Shown: positions 35,966 through 45,946 of the stretch, piece by piece | Position numbering within the stretch: the stretch's first letter is position 1 | Layout of the letters: each line of letters opens with the position of its first letter | Assembly (NCBI GenBank): GCA_027488785.1 | Contig: JAIYAY010000014.1 | Span: 1-64,000, forward strand | Reading direction: 5' to 3' | Length of the DNA stretch: 64,000 nucleotides | Source of the DNA: Sphingomonadales bacterium | GTDB taxonomy: Bacteria > Pseudomonadota > Alphaproteobacteria > Sphingomonadales > Sphingomonadaceae | The notes under the pieces: generated by a model | Seen by the model: the letters and a program-made list of their open reading frames with translations, nothing else | Databases searched by the model: none | Told to the model about the DNA's origin: nothing | Position numbers and translations under genes: made by a program

Positions 35966-36889
35966 ATGGATATTGATAGACGTGGGCTCATGGCAGGTGC
36001 TGTGGCGTTTACACTCGCAGGCTGCGTAGGACCGCAACAGGCGGCTCCATCCGTTTCGGTCAACGCTGCGCTGGCGGCGCTTGAGGCACGCGTTGGCGGG
36101 CGGCTAGGGGCGTTGGTGCTCGACACAGCATCGGGGCGTATGACGGGGCATCATTATGACGAAGCCTTTGCCATGTGCTCGACCTTCAAGCTCGCGCTCG
36201 CTGCAGCGGTTCTGCAACAGGCGGATCAAGGCAGGCTGAAACTGGATACGGCGTTGCCTTATTCGCAAGCGGATATGGTTGCGCATGCCCCCATTACGGG
36301 GCCAAATCTGACCAAGGGCGCCATGCGCATTATCGACTTGGCCGAAGCCGCGCAAAAGACCAGCGATAATGTGGCGGCAAATCTGTTAATCAAGCATCTG
36401 GGTGGTCCAACTGCCATAACCGCGATTTTTCGCAGTTGGGGCGATGACGTCACGCGGTTGGACCGATATGAGCCCGATTTGAACAATGTCCCGTCCGGTG
36501 AGGTGCGTGATACGACCACGCCGCGCGCATTTGCGCGGACGATGGCGCGACTTTTGACGGGCGACCGTTTATTGAAACCGGCATCGCGCGATATGCTGAT
36601 CCAATGGATGGTTGACACACATACAGGCATGCGGCGGATTAGGGGCGGCCTCCCCCCCTCTTGGAAAAGTGGCGACAAAACGGGGACAGCCAATAGCGCA
36701 AATTTCAATAATAAGACCAATGACGTCGCCATTTTCTGGCCACCAGCGCGGCCTCCGGTCATTGTAACTGCCTTTTATGAAGCGGACGGAAAATATGAAC
36801 AGACCCGCGATTCTGATCAAGCAGTGCTTGCCGAAGTGGGAAAGATCGCGGCCGCGCAAGCGGTGTCATGGCACGGCGGTCTGGACTGA
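35966..36889 (+). CDS. Class A serine beta-lactamase
   Basis: This is 307 aa from the ATG at 35966, with GGAGG (35955-35959) 6 nt upstream. All class A motifs are intact: S72-T-F-K75 (Ambler 70-73) preceded by Cys71, S133-D-N135 (130-132), E169-P-D-L-N173 in the omega loop (166-170) and K238-T-G-T241 (234-237). The N-terminus has DRRGLMAGAVAFTLAGC, a twin-Arg-like signal merged with a lipobox at Cys20. It should hydrolyse beta-lactams in the periplasm by acyl-enzyme. The Cys partner at Ambler 238 seen in KPC/SME-type carbapenemases is absent (KTGTANS). The substrate range is not predictable. No mobile element or AmpR-like regulator flanks it. Confidence 0.93.
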   Translation: MDIDRRGLMAGAVAFTLAGCVGPQQAAPSVSVNAALAALEARVGGRLGALVLDTASGRMTGHHYDEAFAMCSTFKLALAAAVLQQADQGRLKLDTALPYSQADMVAHAPITGPNLTKGAMRIIDLAEAAQKTSDNVAANLLIKHLGGPTAITAIFRSWGDDVTRLDRYEPDLNNVPSGEVRDTTTPRAFARTMARLLTGDRLLKPASRDMLIQWMVDTHTGMRRIRGGLPPSWKSGDKTGTANSANFNNKTNDVAIFWPPARPPVIVTAFYEADGKYEQTRDSDQAVLAEVGKIAAAQAVSWHGGLD

Positions 36890-36906
36890 TTTTCCTATCA
36901 CACTGC

Positions 36907-36923
36907 CCTGAAAACAGTTCAGG
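36907..36923. repeat. Short palindrome CCTGAA-AACAG-TTCAGG
   Basis: A 6-bp inverted repeat with a 5-nt loop lies in the bla-ispG gap. It shares its CCTGAA...TTCAGG core and loop size with the larger repeats at 39.5 kb, so it looks like a degenerate member of the same family. Confidence 0.5.
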
Positions 36924-36965
36924 ATGATGATTGCGGGAAAATTCCAAGCCGCCTATATCATGCCC

Positions 36966-38105
36966 ATGTCTTCTATTCGCCCTTGGCGCGACATTGCGCG
37001 CCGCCCGTCCCGCCAGATCATGGTCGGTAAAGTCCCGGTCGGTGGCAATGCCCCGATCTCGGTGCAAACCATGACCAATACGCTGACCAGCGACGCTGCT
37101 GCTACGATTGACCAGATCCGCCGGTGTGAGGATGCAGGCGTCGATATCATCCGCGTTTCCTGCCCCGATGTGGAAAGCACGGCGGCGCTGAAACAGATTG
37201 TCCGCGCGGCCAAAGTACCCATCGTTGCCGATATTCATTTTCATTACAAACGCGCTCTTGAGGCGGCGGATGCGGGTGCGGCGTGCTTGCGCATCAACCC
37301 CGGTAATATCGGTTCATCGGAGCGCGTGAAAGAAGTCGTCAACGCCGCCAAAGCCAATGGCTGCGCGATCCGGATCGGCGTGAATGCAGGTAGCCTCGAA
37401 AAAGACCTGCTCGAAAAATATGGCGAACCCTGCCCGGAGGCGCTGATTGAAAGCGCGCTGGACCATATCAAGCTGCTGCAGGATCATGACTTCCACGAAT
37501 TCAAAGTTGCGGTGAAAGCGTCGGACGTTTTTCTGGCGGTCGCCGCTTATATGGGCTTGGCCGAGGCCGTCGACTGCCCCTTGCATTTGGGCATTACCGA
37601 GGCGGGTGGACTTATTGGCGGCACGGTCAAATCCTCCATCGGCATGGGCAATTTATTGTGGGCGGGGATTGGTGACACAATCCGCGTTAGCCTGTCTGCC
37701 GAACCCGAAGAAGAAGTCCGCGTCGGCTATGAAATTCTAAAGGCTTTGGGCCTGCGCACCCGTGGCGTTCGCGTTGTCAGCTGCCCAAGCTGCGCGCGGC
37801 AGGGCTTTGACGTCATCCGCACGGTACAAAAGCTTGAGGATGCGCTTGGCCATATCAAGACACCGATGTCGCTCTCGGTCCTCGGCTGCGTCGTTAATGG
37901 CCCCGGCGAAGCACGTGAGACTGACATCGGTATCACGGGCGGCGGCAATGGCAAGCATATGGTCTATCTGTCAGGCGTCACCGACCACCATGTCGAGGAT
38001 GACGACATGATTAGCCACATCGTGCGCTTGGTTGAAGCCAAAGCCGCAGAGATTGATGCGGGCACCAGCGTCAGCATGGATACGCTGCACGGGAAAGCGG
38101 CTTGA
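36966..38105 (+). CDS. ispG: 4-hydroxy-3-methylbut-2-enyl-diphosphate synthase (flavodoxin/ferredoxin)
   Basis: The 379-aa 4Fe-4S enzyme of the MEP isoprenoid pathway reduces MEcPP to HMBPP. The TIM barrel shows [36 protein letters not shown] and [11 protein letters not shown]. The cluster ligands are in [11 protein letters not shown] and [15 protein letters not shown] 36966 (MSSIRPW) was picked as the most family-like start; ATG 36960 is two codons earlier and no clear ribosome-binding site decides. It overlaps the GNAT gene by 4 nt, giving the unit ispG-GNAT-EamA. Confidence 0.96.
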   Translation: MSSIRPWRDIARRPSRQIMVGKVPVGGNAPISVQTMTNTLTSDAAATIDQIRRCEDAGVDIIRVSCPDVESTAALKQIVRAAKVPIVADIHFHYKRALEAADAGAACLRINPGNIGSSERVKEVVNAAKANGCAIRIGVNAGSLEKDLLEKYGEPCPEALIESALDHIKLLQDHDFHEFKVAVKASDVFLAVAAYMGLAEAVDCPLHLGITEAGGLIGGTVKSSIGMGNLLWAGIGDTIRVSLSAEPEEEVRVGYEILKALGLRTRGVRVVSCPSCARQGFDVIRTVQKLEDALGHIKTPMSLSVLGCVVNGPGEARETDIGITGGGNGKHMVYLSGVTDHHVEDDDMISHIVRLVEAKAAEIDAGTSVSMDTLHGKAA

Positions 38106-38587
38106 GCCTCTCGATACGGGCTGCAACGTCCAGCGACATCGCGCTCATTGGGCAATTCATCCGCGACCTGGCGGCATATGAAAAGTTGGCGCATGCCGTG
38201 CGCTTTGATGAAACGGTGATGGCGCAAAAGCTGTTTGGGCCACGGCCTTATGCCGAGGTTCTCATTGGCGAAATTGATAATGTGGCGCAGGGCTTTGCTT
38301 TGTTCTTTCACAATTTTTCAACCTTTGAAGGACGCCCCGGAATCTATCTGGAGGATTTGTTCGTGCGACCAGAAGCGCGCGGCTCAGGGCTTGGCAAAGC
38401 GTTGCTGGGCCGGCTCGCGGCGCTTGCGGTCGAACGGGATTGTGCGCGGCTCGAATGGTCGGTACTCGACTGGAACACGCCCGCCATTGATTTCTATAAG
38501 GCGCTGGGCGCGGTGCCGATGGACGAATGGACCGTCTATCGCGTTGATGGCGCGGCGCTCGATAACCTTGCCACGCACAGCCTTTAG
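38102..38587 (+). CDS. GNAT family N-acetyltransferase
   Basis: This 161-aa protein starts at TTG 38102, overlapping the ispG stop (TTGA). It resembles diamine/spermidine acetyltransferase-like GNATs: [66 protein letters not shown] (the acetyl-CoA P-loop, with RxxGxG/A) and [21 protein letters not shown]. The acceptor substrate is not certain. Confidence 0.9.
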   Translation: MSLSIRAATSSDIALIGQFIRDLAAYEKLAHAVRFDETVMAQKLFGPRPYAEVLIGEIDNVAQGFALFFHNFSTFEGRPGIYLEDLFVRPEARGSGLGKALLGRLAALAVERDCARLEWSVLDWNTPAIDFYKALGAVPMDEWTVYRVDGAALDNLATHSL

Positions 38588-38589
38588 AC

Positions 38590-39492
38590 ATGGCTGAATT
38601 GCACCCGCGCCCCTTCATTCCGTTCATGGTAGCGGCGGCGGGCGTCGGCACATTTTCGTTGATGGATGCGGTGATGAAAGACATCGCTTTGTCGCTGGGC
38701 GCGTATAACGCCGTGATGTGGCGCAACTGTCTTGGCACCATCTTCATGGGGCTATTGTTTGTCGGCACGCGGCAGAAATGGCCGTCCGTCGATATCCTTA
38801 AAATGCATATATGGCGCAGCATAATTGTGTCGGTCATGGCGGTCAGCTTTTTCTGGTCGCTGACGCAATTGCCGCTGGCCGAAGCCATTGGATTGAGCTT
38901 CATCGCGCCCGTCATCGCGCTCTATCTTGCCGCTGTTATGCTGGGCGAGACGATAGGCCGTTCCGCCATCTGGGCGTCGTTGGCGGGGCTTGGCGGTGTG
39001 CTAATCATCATGGCTGGCCGGTTGAGCGGACACTATAGCAGTGGGCATCTCTGGGGCGCTGCGGCAGTGTTGTTTTCGGCAGTAGTGTTTGCGTATAATC
39101 TGATATTGGCCCGGCGGCAGGCGCAGGTTGCTGGGCCAATCGAAATCGCCTTTTTCCAAAATCTGTTTGTCGCGGCAACGCTTGGCCTTGCCGCGCCATG
39201 GTTTTTGCAGCCGATCGGCCTATCCGATGCCCCGATGATCGGCGGTGCTGCGGCGCTAGCGATTATTTCCCTGTTGTTGCTGAGCTGGGCCTATGCCCGC
39301 GCGGAGGCGCAAATTTTGATTCCGGTCGAATATACCGGCTTTGTCTGGGCGGCATTTTTCGGCTGGCTGTTCTTTGCCGAGCCCGTCACTTGGCCTGTGC
39401 TTTTGGGCACGGCCTTGATCGTAGCCGGAAGCCTGATTGCGGCACGGGCAAAACCGGAGCCCGTCAATCAAGTCGAGATTGCGACGGTTTAG
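38590..39492 (+). CDS. DMT superfamily (EamA) transporter
   Basis: This 300-aa inner-membrane protein has about ten transmembrane helices in two EamA repeats. The first ends AEAIGLSFIAPVIALYLAAVMLGE; the second contains YARAEAQILIPVEYTGFVWAAFFGWLFFAEPV, the classic EamA end motif. Substrates of such exporters (amino acids, metabolites) cannot be predicted. It begins 2 bp after the GNAT gene, so it is in the ispG unit. Palindromic repeats follow. Confidence 0.9.
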   Translation: MAELHPRPFIPFMVAAAGVGTFSLMDAVMKDIALSLGAYNAVMWRNCLGTIFMGLLFVGTRQKWPSVDILKMHIWRSIIVSVMAVSFFWSLTQLPLAEAIGLSFIAPVIALYLAAVMLGETIGRSAIWASLAGLGGVLIIMAGRLSGHYSSGHLWGAAAVLFSAVVFAYNLILARRQAQVAGPIEIAFFQNLFVAATLGLAAPWFLQPIGLSDAPMIGGAAALAIISLLLLSWAYARAEAQILIPVEYTGFVWAAFFGWLFFAEPVTWPVLLGTALIVAGSLIAARAKPEPVNQVEIATV

Positions 39493-39510
39493 GGAGAGCC
39501 TCCTACACTT

Positions 39511-39539
39511 CGTTATCCTGAACTTGTTTCAGGATAACG
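39511..39539. repeat. Palindromic intergenic repeat, copy A
   Basis: Perfect 12-bp arms CGTTATCCTGAA and TTCAGGATAACG around a CTTGT loop. It is 18 bp after the EamA stop. Similar 'atcctgaacttgtttcaggat' units are, from memory, widespread in intergenic DNA of Sphingomonadales. Because it sits between convergent genes it could also form a terminator stem in either direction. Confidence 0.9.
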
Positions 39540-39550
39540 AACCGCCGCCT

Positions 39551-39577
39551 GTTATCCTGAAACAAGTTCAGGATGAC
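39551..39577. repeat. Palindromic intergenic repeat, copy B (inverted to A)
   Basis: Arms GTTATCCTGAA and TTCAGGATGAC (one G-T pairing) around loop ACAAG, which is the reverse complement of the copy A loop. Copies A and B are therefore head-to-head, 11 bp apart. Confidence 0.88.
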
Positions 39578-39606
39578 GAGGGTAAAAACGTCTCTTCACT
39601 TATACC

Positions 39607-39657
39607 CGTTATCCTGAACCAACTTGTGCTCTGCACGCCTTCGGCTCCAGGATGACG
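39607..39657. repeat. Palindromic intergenic repeat, copy C (long-loop variant)
   Basis: The left arm CGTTATCCTG and right arm CCAGGATGACG enclose a longer centre containing aacttgtgctctgcacgc and gccttcggct. It keeps the ends of the repeat but has an enlarged loop. The whole 39493-39679 gap is essentially these repeats. Confidence 0.75.
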
Positions 39658-39679
39658 AGGGATTGACTAATGGCGCAAC

Positions 39680-40870
39680 TTAAGCCGCCAACGCGGAATA
39701 GATCATCGTCTTGATCTCACGGCGCACGGGGTAAGTGGTTGATGGCAGCAACTGCGTCATGAAAATCATGATGATGTCTTCCACTGGATCGACAAAAAAG
39801 GCGGTAGAATACATGCCGCCCCAATAAAAATCGCCCTCGGAACAAGGTACAAGTGTCGCGGCGCTATCGATGGTCGTAGCAAAGCCAAGGCCAAAGCCAA
39901 TGCCAGCCATTTCGGCCTCGCTGAACAAGGATTTCGACATTTGCGTCAGATCTTGTCCGCCTGGAATATGATTGGCGGTCATCAATTCTATAGTCTTGGG
40001 GCTCAAGATTTGTGCGCCGTCAAGCGCGCCGCCGTTCAGCAGCATCCGGCAGAAACGATGATAGTCCGCAACGCTTGATGCAAGGCCGCCACCGCCGGAA
40101 TTGAATGACCAGCCTTTGGCCCACATGCTTTCGGCGCCCGCTTTGTCGAGCAGCTTCATTTTTACTTCGGGGTCAAAGCCAAAGCCTTCGGGGATGCGCG
40201 ACGCCTTATCAGCGGGCACTTGGAAGAATGTATCGGTCATGCCCAAGGGCGCAAAAATATGCGTCTGGAAATATTCAGGCAGGGATAGTCCGCTAATCCG
40301 CTCGACCAATATGCCCACTATGTCGGTGGCAACGGAATAATTCCACTGGGTGCCGGGGTCGAACTCCAAGGGGATTTGCGCCAGCGTATCAATGAAGCTT
40401 TGCGCCGTATTTTTGCTCCAGCTTTCGACATCGGTCTTGCGATAAGCCGCGTCAACATTGCCTTGTTCCTGAAAGCTATAGGTAAATCCCGCCGTATGCC
40501 GCAGCAGGTCAACCACCCGCATTTGCGTGGATGGTGCGCGCGTCATAAACGGCACATTGCCGCCGCCGCCCACAAACACACCCAATTTTGCAAACTCCGG
40601 GATATATTTCGCAACCGGATCCGTCAGCGCGACCTTGCCCTGTTCCACCAACTGCATGAATGCGACCGAGGTGATTGGCTTTGTCATCGAGGCTATGCGG
40701 AAAATGGCGTCTTCGGCAACACCCGAGCTCCATTGCAGCGCGACATCATTACCACGGCCAACCAACACGGATGCAAAGGGCAATTTGCCATTGTCGAGAT
40801 AATTGGCCTGAATAAACGCAGGTATGCGGGCGAGGCGGTCGGGAACGAAACCTAAATCTTCGGCGCTCAT
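39680..40870 (-). CDS. Class C beta-lactamase-fold serine hydrolase (EstB-like esterase)
   Basis: This 396-aa protein of the beta-lactamase/transpeptidase-like family has no signal peptide. The nucleophile motif is S61-M-T-K64 and the Tyr motif Y178-S-V in [11 protein letters not shown]. Also present are [13 protein letters not shown] and [19 protein letters not shown]. Cytosolic proteins of this type are usually esterases (family VIII, EstB) or lactone/amide hydrolases rather than beta-lactamases. It is the last gene of the catabolic minus operon and overlaps the preceding SDR gene by 4 nt (ATGA), so it likely hydrolyses an ester or lactone of the pathway; this is inference. Confidence 0.88.
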   Translation of the reverse strand: MSAEDLGFVPDRLARIPAFIQANYLDNGKLPFASVLVGRGNDVALQWSSGVAEDAIFRIASMTKPITSVAFMQLVEQGKVALTDPVAKYIPEFAKLGVFVGGGGNVPFMTRAPSTQMRVVDLLRHTAGFTYSFQEQGNVDAAYRKTDVESWSKNTAQSFIDTLAQIPLEFDPGTQWNYSVATDIVGILVERISGLSLPEYFQTHIFAPLGMTDTFFQVPADKASRIPEGFGFDPEVKMKLLDKAGAESMWAKGWSFNSGGGGLASSVADYHRFCRMLLNGGALDGAQILSPKTIELMTANHIPGGQDLTQMSKSLFSEAEMAGIGFGLGFATTIDSAATLVPCSEGDFYWGGMYSTAFFVDPVEDIIMIFMTQLLPSTTYPVRREIKTMIYSALAA

Positions 40871-41664
40871 ACGGCGGTTTGTCCTGTTAATTGGCGTGTT
40901 ACGGGGTGCGAGCTGGAGAGCCCGCCGTCAACAGCAATGGCTTGACCATTGACGTAACTTGCCTGATCGCTGGCGAGGAACAAGGCGACATTCGCAAGCT
41001 CTTCCGGCTGCGCACCACGGCGCAGCGGGTTGAGGCGACCGATCTTGTCGGTCACGCCCTTTTCCTTGGCATAATCAAATGTCGGCTTGGTCATGCCGGT
41101 TTCAGTGAGGCCGGGGCAAATTGCGTTGCAGCGGACATTGGTGCCCGACAATTGTTGTGCGCTGACTTGCGCCAGATTGATGACGCCTGCCTTGGAGGCC
41201 GAATAAGGCGGGCCGCCTGCGCCCGAACGGATACCCGCAACACTGGCGGTCAGGATGATCGAACCGCCATTGCCTGCATCCGCCATGACCTTGCCCGCAT
41301 GTTTGACCATCAGCCAAGGGCCAATGAGATTGACGCGCAGGACGCTGGTGAAATTCTCGACTGTGTTGTCGAAGATACCTTCCATGCCGCCCGAAATACC
41401 AGCATTGGCAAAGGCGACATCCAGATGGCCGTGCAGTTCGATAGCCTTTGCGACAATCGCGGCGACATCAGCTTCATCGCCTGCGTCCATTTGCACGGCG
41501 GTGGCGGCGTCACCAATTATCGCTGCGGTGTCATGCACCGATGTCGCCATGTCGCCCAAAACGACCTTTGCGCCTTCGGCGGCAAAGCGAATGGCAGACG
41601 CGCGGCCAATACCTGACCCTGCGCCTGTGATGATGGCGACTTTCCCTTGCAATGCTCCACTCAT
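40867..41664 (-). CDS. SDR family NAD(P)-dependent oxidoreductase
   Basis: This 265-aa short-chain dehydrogenase has the cofactor motif [12 protein letters not shown] (TGxxxGxG), NAG at FANAGISGG, catalytic Ser in IILTASVAG, and YSASKAG (YxxxK). The C-terminal block [37 protein letters not shown] is typical. It probably oxidises a hydroxyl, for example a 3-hydroxyacyl-CoA intermediate, in the same operon. It overlaps genes on both sides by 4 nt. Confidence 0.93.
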   Translation of the reverse strand: MSGALQGKVAIITGAGSGIGRASAIRFAAEGAKVVLGDMATSVHDTAAIIGDAATAVQMDAGDEADVAAIVAKAIELHGHLDVAFANAGISGGMEGIFDNTVENFTSVLRVNLIGPWLMVKHAGKVMADAGNGGSIILTASVAGIRSGAGGPPYSASKAGVINLAQVSAQQLSGTNVRCNAICPGLTETGMTKPTFDYAKEKGVTDKIGRLNPLRRGAQPEELANVALFLASDQASYVNGQAIAVDGGLSSSHPVTRQLTGQTAV

Positions 41665-42422
41665 ACGACAACGCCTCCATCCACAACTATTGTCTGCCCC
41701 GTCATAAAGCTTGATGCGTCCGACGCCAAATATACCGCTGCACCGGCAATCTCACGGGGCTCGCCAATGCGGCCCAATGCCGCGCCCGAGGTGGATGCTT
41801 TCAGATTTTCTGGATTCTCCCACAATGCCTTGGCAAAATCGGTCTTCACCAGTCCCGGCGCAATCGAGTTAATGCGCACATTATGCGGCCCATATTCCCG
41901 GGCGAGATTCTTCGTCATCTGAATATCCGCCGCCTTGGTAATCGCATAAGCGCCCAAGATCGGCGATCCGCGCAAGCCGCCAATGGACGAGACAATCACG
42001 ATGGAGCCTGATTTGCGTGCGATCATTTCGGGCGCGACCATCTGGATCAGCCAATGTTGCGATACAATATTGTGATCGAGCGTCTTGCGAAGTTGCTCAT
42101 CGGTGATGGTGGCCATAGGTCCATAATGCGGATTCGACGCCGCATTGCAGACCAAGACATCGACCTTACCAAATGCCTTGCGCGTTTCATCGACGAGATT
42201 CTGCAAGCTCTCCTTCGAAGACAGGCTTGATGCCACCGCAAGTGCAGCGCCTTTATGCTTGGCGTTAATGCCAGCAGCGACGGCTTCGCAATCTTCGATA
42301 TTACGGCTGGAAATCACAACCTTTGCGCCATGATCGGCCATTTCTTCGGCAATCGCCTGACCAATACCGCGCGACGACCCTGTGATGATGGCGACCTTGC
42401 CGGACATATCGAATAAAGACAT
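41661..42422 (-). CDS. SDR family oxidoreductase (3-oxoacyl reductase-like)
   Basis: This 253-aa short-chain dehydrogenase has [23 protein letters not shown] in place of the standard NNAG, Ser in IVIVSSIGG, and YAITKAA (YxxxK). It ends [33 protein letters not shown]. It resembles dehydrogenase/reductase DHRS4-like or FabG-like proteins. A ribosome-binding site GGAGA is near the ATG. It follows the kinase gene by 44 bp and overlaps the next SDR by 4 nt. Confidence 0.93.
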   Translation of the reverse strand: MSLFDMSGKVAIITGSSRGIGQAIAEEMADHGAKVVISSRNIEDCEAVAAGINAKHKGAALAVASSLSSKESLQNLVDETRKAFGKVDVLVCNAASNPHYGPMATITDEQLRKTLDHNIVSQHWLIQMVAPEMIARKSGSIVIVSSIGGLRGSPILGAYAITKAADIQMTKNLAREYGPHNVRINSIAPGLVKTDFAKALWENPENLKASTSGAALGRIGEPREIAGAAVYLASDASSFMTGQTIVVDGGVVV

Positions 42423-42466
42423 TCTTCTCTCCAGTTTCCTCTCTGCTTATCAGGAGGAGTTATAGC

Positions 42467-43549
42467 TTACGCCCCAGCCTTTTCCGCAAACTTCCATGCG
42501 GATTCTGCCAGCGGGAATACGCGTTCGGCCATCGCTTGGGCATGTGACGAACTTGCGGTGCCGTCGATGACACGTTTTTTGATGCCTTGAATAATACCGG
42601 CGAGGCGGAAGAAGTTATAGGCAAAATACCAGTTCATATCGGGCACGCCGTCGCGGCCGGTGGCCATGCAATAGCGCTCTACCATCGCGTCGAGTTCGGG
42701 AATACCCAAAGCGGCGCGATCCAAATCCATAACGCCCGAGCGGCCTTCATTTTGCGTCACCCACGCCATGGCGACATATGTGAAATCCGCCAGCGGGTCG
42801 CCTAATGTCGATAATTCCCAATCCAGCACCGCGACGACCTTGGGATCCTTGGGGTCGAAGATCATATTGTCGATGCGATAGTCGCCATGCACGACGCTGG
42901 TGCGCGTCTGTTCAGGCAGCGTCTTTGGCAACCATTCAATCAACCGCTCCATTTCGGGCATCGTTTCGGTTTCCGCGAGGCGGTATTGCTTCGTCCAGCG
43001 TTCAACCTGACGGCCAAAATAATTGCCGGGTTTGCCAAAGTCGGACAGGCCAGCGCCTTCAACATCCACATTATGCAATGCCGCCAAGGTGTCGATCATC
43101 GCCTCATAGGTTGCGCGGCGTTCGGCAGGGTTTGACTCGGGCATGGCGCCATCCCAGATGGTACGACCTTCAACCATGTCCATGATGTAAAACATCGAAC
43201 CGATGACGCTGTCGTCGGTGCACAGGCCAAAGGGTTTTGCGACCGGGAAACCAGTCGGATACAGACCAGCAATGACCTTATATTCGCGGTCAACCGCATG
43301 CGCGCTGGGTAGCAATACGCCAAAAGGCTTACGGCGTAAGACGTAGGAGCCGCTTTTCGCGTTCAACTTGTAGGTCGGGTTTGACTGCCCACCCGCGAAT
43401 TTCAGAACCTCAACTGGGCCTGCAAAGACGTCGACATTTTCGGCCATCCATCGCGCCAGTCTATCGGCATCCAAAATGTCCGCACCGCTTGGCGCAACGG
43501 TACCGGTAAAGGCCTTCTGCGCGTCTATCGGGGTTTGCGGCTTGCTCAT
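42467..43549 (-). CDS. Aminoglycoside-phosphotransferase-fold kinase (ACAD10/11- and LvaA-type)
   Basis: This 360-aa cytosolic protein is of the APH superfamily. The kinase marks are VLRRKPFGVLLPSAHAVDREY (N-lobe Lys and Glu), SVVHGDYRIDNMIF (catalytic loop HGDxxxxN) and VAVLDWELSTLGDPLAD (metal-binding Asp). This subgroup is not linked to antibiotic resistance. It is found beside or fused to acyl-CoA dehydrogenases: the N-terminal domain of eukaryotic ACAD10/ACAD11 and LvaA of Pseudomonas levulinate catabolism, where it phosphorylates a 4-hydroxyacyl-CoA. An ACAD11-like gene lies two genes upstream in this operon. The substrate here is inferred. Confidence 0.87.
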   Translation of the reverse strand: MSKPQTPIDAQKAFTGTVAPSGADILDADRLARWMAENVDVFAGPVEVLKFAGGQSNPTYKLNAKSGSYVLRRKPFGVLLPSAHAVDREYKVIAGLYPTGFPVAKPFGLCTDDSVIGSMFYIMDMVEGRTIWDGAMPESNPAERRATYEAMIDTLAALHNVDVEGAGLSDFGKPGNYFGRQVERWTKQYRLAETETMPEMERLIEWLPKTLPEQTRTSVVHGDYRIDNMIFDPKDPKVVAVLDWELSTLGDPLADFTYVAMAWVTQNEGRSGVMDLDRAALGIPELDAMVERYCMATGRDGVPDMNWYFAYNFFRLAGIIQGIKKRVIDGTASSSHAQAMAERVFPLAESAWKFAEKAGA

Positions 43550-44634
43550 TGGTCAAAAACGATGACCGACCGCGCCGAATCGCCGCGCTTCATCTGGTCA
43601 AAGCCCTCATTGATCCGCTCCAGCGGAATGGTCTCCGAAATGATGGTGTCGAGGTCCAAAAGGCCACGCATGTAAAAATCGACCAGACGCGGAATATCGA
43701 CAGGGAAGCGGTTGCCGCCCATGATTGCGCCTTGCAATTTCTTGCCGGACAACAGGTCCATCGCTGACAGACCAACCGTATGCTGCAACGGCATCATGCC
43801 TAGAATCGTGGCTGTTCCGCCCCGTTTCAACGACTTGACGGCGAGCGTGCCCGACGCTGGACGCCCCACCGCTTCAATCGCGTGATCAACGCCGCCTTTG
43901 GTCAATTCCTGAATTTGCGCAGCGGCATCATCGGCCAAAGCGTCGACGACATCGGTCGCACCTAGTTGCATCGCCAACGCCCGTTTTTCAGGCAATGGGT
44001 CAGCGGCGATGATACGACCAGCACCAGCAATCTTCGCTGCGTTAATGGTCGCAAGGCCAACACCGCCGCAGCCAATAACGGCTACGGTTTCGCCTGGCGT
44101 CACTTTGCAGGCGTTGAATATGGTGCCGGCACCTGTGGTCACGGCGCAGCCGATAACCGACGCTTGTGGCAAAGGCATATCCGGATGAATCGCGACGCAG
44201 GCATGTTCGTGCACCAACATCATTTCGGCATAAGCCGATAGGTTCAGCATCTGGTTGACAACGCTGCCATCAGGCCGCGTCAGGCGCGGGGCTTCGCCGG
44301 GCTTGCGCCGAGTGTCGCCGCCAAGGCACAAGGACATGCGCCCCGTGACGCAATATTCACAATGGCCACAAAAGGCGCTGAGGCAGGTGACAACGGCGTC
44401 GCCCACCTTGACGGTGCGCACTTCGCTGCCCACCGCCTCGACGATACCTGCCGCCTCATGCCCGGGGATGGCGGGCAAAGGATGCGGATAGGCGCCTTCG
44501 ATAAAGTGCAAATCGCTATGGCACAGCCCGCAGGCCGCGGTGCGGATGAGCACCTCATGCGGCCCTGGATTGGCAATATTCACTTGTTCGATTTGAAGCG
44601 GCTTACCCGCTTCAATCAGGACGGCAGCCTTCAC
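43546..44634 (-). CDS. Zinc-dependent alcohol dehydrogenase (MDR, class III-like)
   Basis: This is 362 aa from GTG 44634, which overlaps the stop of the upstream acyl-CoA dehydrogenase gene (GTGA); longer readings lie inside that gene. The catalytic zinc ligands C38 and H59 (GHE), the structural zinc cysteines C89, C92, C95 and C103, and the Rossmann [15 protein letters not shown] are present. It resembles NAD-dependent class III or aryl/alkyl alcohol dehydrogenases. It likely oxidises a primary or secondary alcohol of the pathway substrate. It overlaps the kinase gene by 4 nt. Confidence 0.92.
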   Translation of the reverse strand: MKAAVLIEAGKPLQIEQVNIANPGPHEVLIRTAACGLCHSDLHFIEGAYPHPLPAIPGHEAAGIVEAVGSEVRTVKVGDAVVTCLSAFCGHCEYCVTGRMSLCLGGDTRRKPGEAPRLTRPDGSVVNQMLNLSAYAEMMLVHEHACVAIHPDMPLPQASVIGCAVTTGAGTIFNACKVTPGETVAVIGCGGVGLATINAAKIAGAGRIIAADPLPEKRALAMQLGATDVVDALADDAAAQIQELTKGGVDHAIEAVGRPASGTLAVKSLKRGGTATILGMMPLQHTVGLSAMDLLSGKKLQGAIMGGNRFPVDIPRLVDFYMRGLLDLDTIISETIPLERINEGFDQMKRGDSARSVIVFDQ

Positions 44635-45914
44635 CGTGTTGCTCCCATATCGCCGCTGGATAGGCCTTCTTTGCCGCGGCCGCCATGCTTGCCCAATTCC
44701 ATACGCGCGATGGCGCGGGCATGCACTTCGTCGGGACCGTCGGCGAGACGCAAGGTGCGCTGATGTGCCCAAGCGGATGCAAGACCGAAATCGTCGGACA
44801 CACCGCCGCCGCCATGCGCTTGGATGGCATTGTCGATAATGCTCAAAGCCATATTTGGTGCTTGCACCTTGATCATGGCGATTTCAGCGGCAGCGGCCTT
44901 GTTGCCGACCTTGTCCATCATATCCGCAGCCTTCAGGCAGAGCAGACGCGTCATTTCAATGTCGATACGGGCACGCGCGATACGTTCTTCCCATACGCTA
45001 TGCTCGGCAACGGTCTTGCCAAAGGCGACGCGCGATTGCAGGCGCTTGCACATTTTCTCCAGCGCTTCTTCAGCGACACCGATTGTGCGCATGCAATGGT
45101 GGATGCGGCCAGGTCCAAGGCGCCCTTGCGCGATCTCAAAGCCACGGCCTTCGCCCAGCAACATGTTCGACGCCGGAATGCGGACATCCTTCAATTCGAT
45201 TTCCATATGGCCATGCGGCGCGTCGTCATAGCCAAAGACAGGCAGATGGCGCAGAATGTTTACGCCGGGGGCATCAAGTTCCATCAGCACCATTGATTGC
45301 TGCGCATGACGCTTGGCTTCGAAATCGGTCTTGCCCATGACAATCGCGATTTTGCAGCGCGGATCGCCCGCACCTGACGACCACCACTTGACGCCGTTGA
45401 GAACATACTCATCGCCTTCGCGACGAATAGATGTTTCGATATTGGTTGCATCTGACGAGGCAACGGCTGGCTCGGTCATCAAAAAGGCCGAACGGATTTC
45501 GCCGTTCATCAATGGGATCATCCATTTTTCTTTTTGCTCTGCCGTACCGTAACGCAGGAATACCTCCATATTGCCGGTATCGGGCGCTGAACAGTTATAG
45601 ACTTCGGATGCAAAACCGATGCGGCCCATTTCTTCGGCGCACAAGGCATATTCCATGTTGGAGAGGCCGGGGCCGTCAAACGCCACGCTGTCATCAACAT
45701 GCACGCGGCCTGACGTGGGCGGCATGAACAGGTTCCAAAGACCAGCGGCCTTGGCGCGCGCCTTTTCTTCTTCAACGACTTGAAGCACTTTCCAACGGTC
45801 GCCGACGGCCTGCTCGGCATAATAATCGGCAACGCGTGGACGCAAGAAACGTTCATTATGGTCGCGGATACGGTCCCGCCAATATGTTTGCTTGTCGTTG
45901 AGATCGAAATCCAT
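44631..45914 (-). CDS. ACAD10/ACAD11-like acyl-CoA dehydrogenase
   Basis: This 427-aa flavoprotein starts [21 protein letters not shown]. The FAD/substrate region has [20 protein letters not shown] and [21 protein letters not shown]; the C-terminal part has [15 protein letters not shown] and LADGPDEVH (390-398). The last motif replaces the usual YEGT of medium-chain dehydrogenases and is characteristic of ACAD10/11. These enzymes are reported to handle 4-phosphoryloxyacyl-CoA or long branched substrates with an APH-fold kinase. It starts 32 bp after the transporter gene and overlaps the alcohol dehydrogenase gene by 4 nt. Confidence 0.92.
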   Translation of the reverse strand: MDFDLNDKQTYWRDRIRDHNERFLRPRVADYYAEQAVGDRWKVLQVVEEEKARAKAAGLWNLFMPPTSGRVHVDDSVAFDGPGLSNMEYALCAEEMGRIGFASEVYNCSAPDTGNMEVFLRYGTAEQKEKWMIPLMNGEIRSAFLMTEPAVASSDATNIETSIRREGDEYVLNGVKWWSSGAGDPRCKIAIVMGKTDFEAKRHAQQSMVLMELDAPGVNILRHLPVFGYDDAPHGHMEIELKDVRIPASNMLLGEGRGFEIAQGRLGPGRIHHCMRTIGVAEEALEKMCKRLQSRVAFGKTVAEHSVWEERIARARIDIEMTRLLCLKAADMMDKVGNKAAAAEIAMIKVQAPNMALSIIDNAIQAHGGGGVSDDFGLASAWAHQRTLRLADGPDEVHARAIARMELGKHGGRGKEGLSSGDMGATR

Positions 45915-45946
45915 GACTCATTCCTCTTTCAAATTTAATTGATTGG

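Noticed and set aside
42467-43549. Aminoglycoside resistance kinase
   Set aside because: The APH fold is shared, but the context with acyl-CoA dehydrogenases and the sequence type point to acyl-CoA metabolism.
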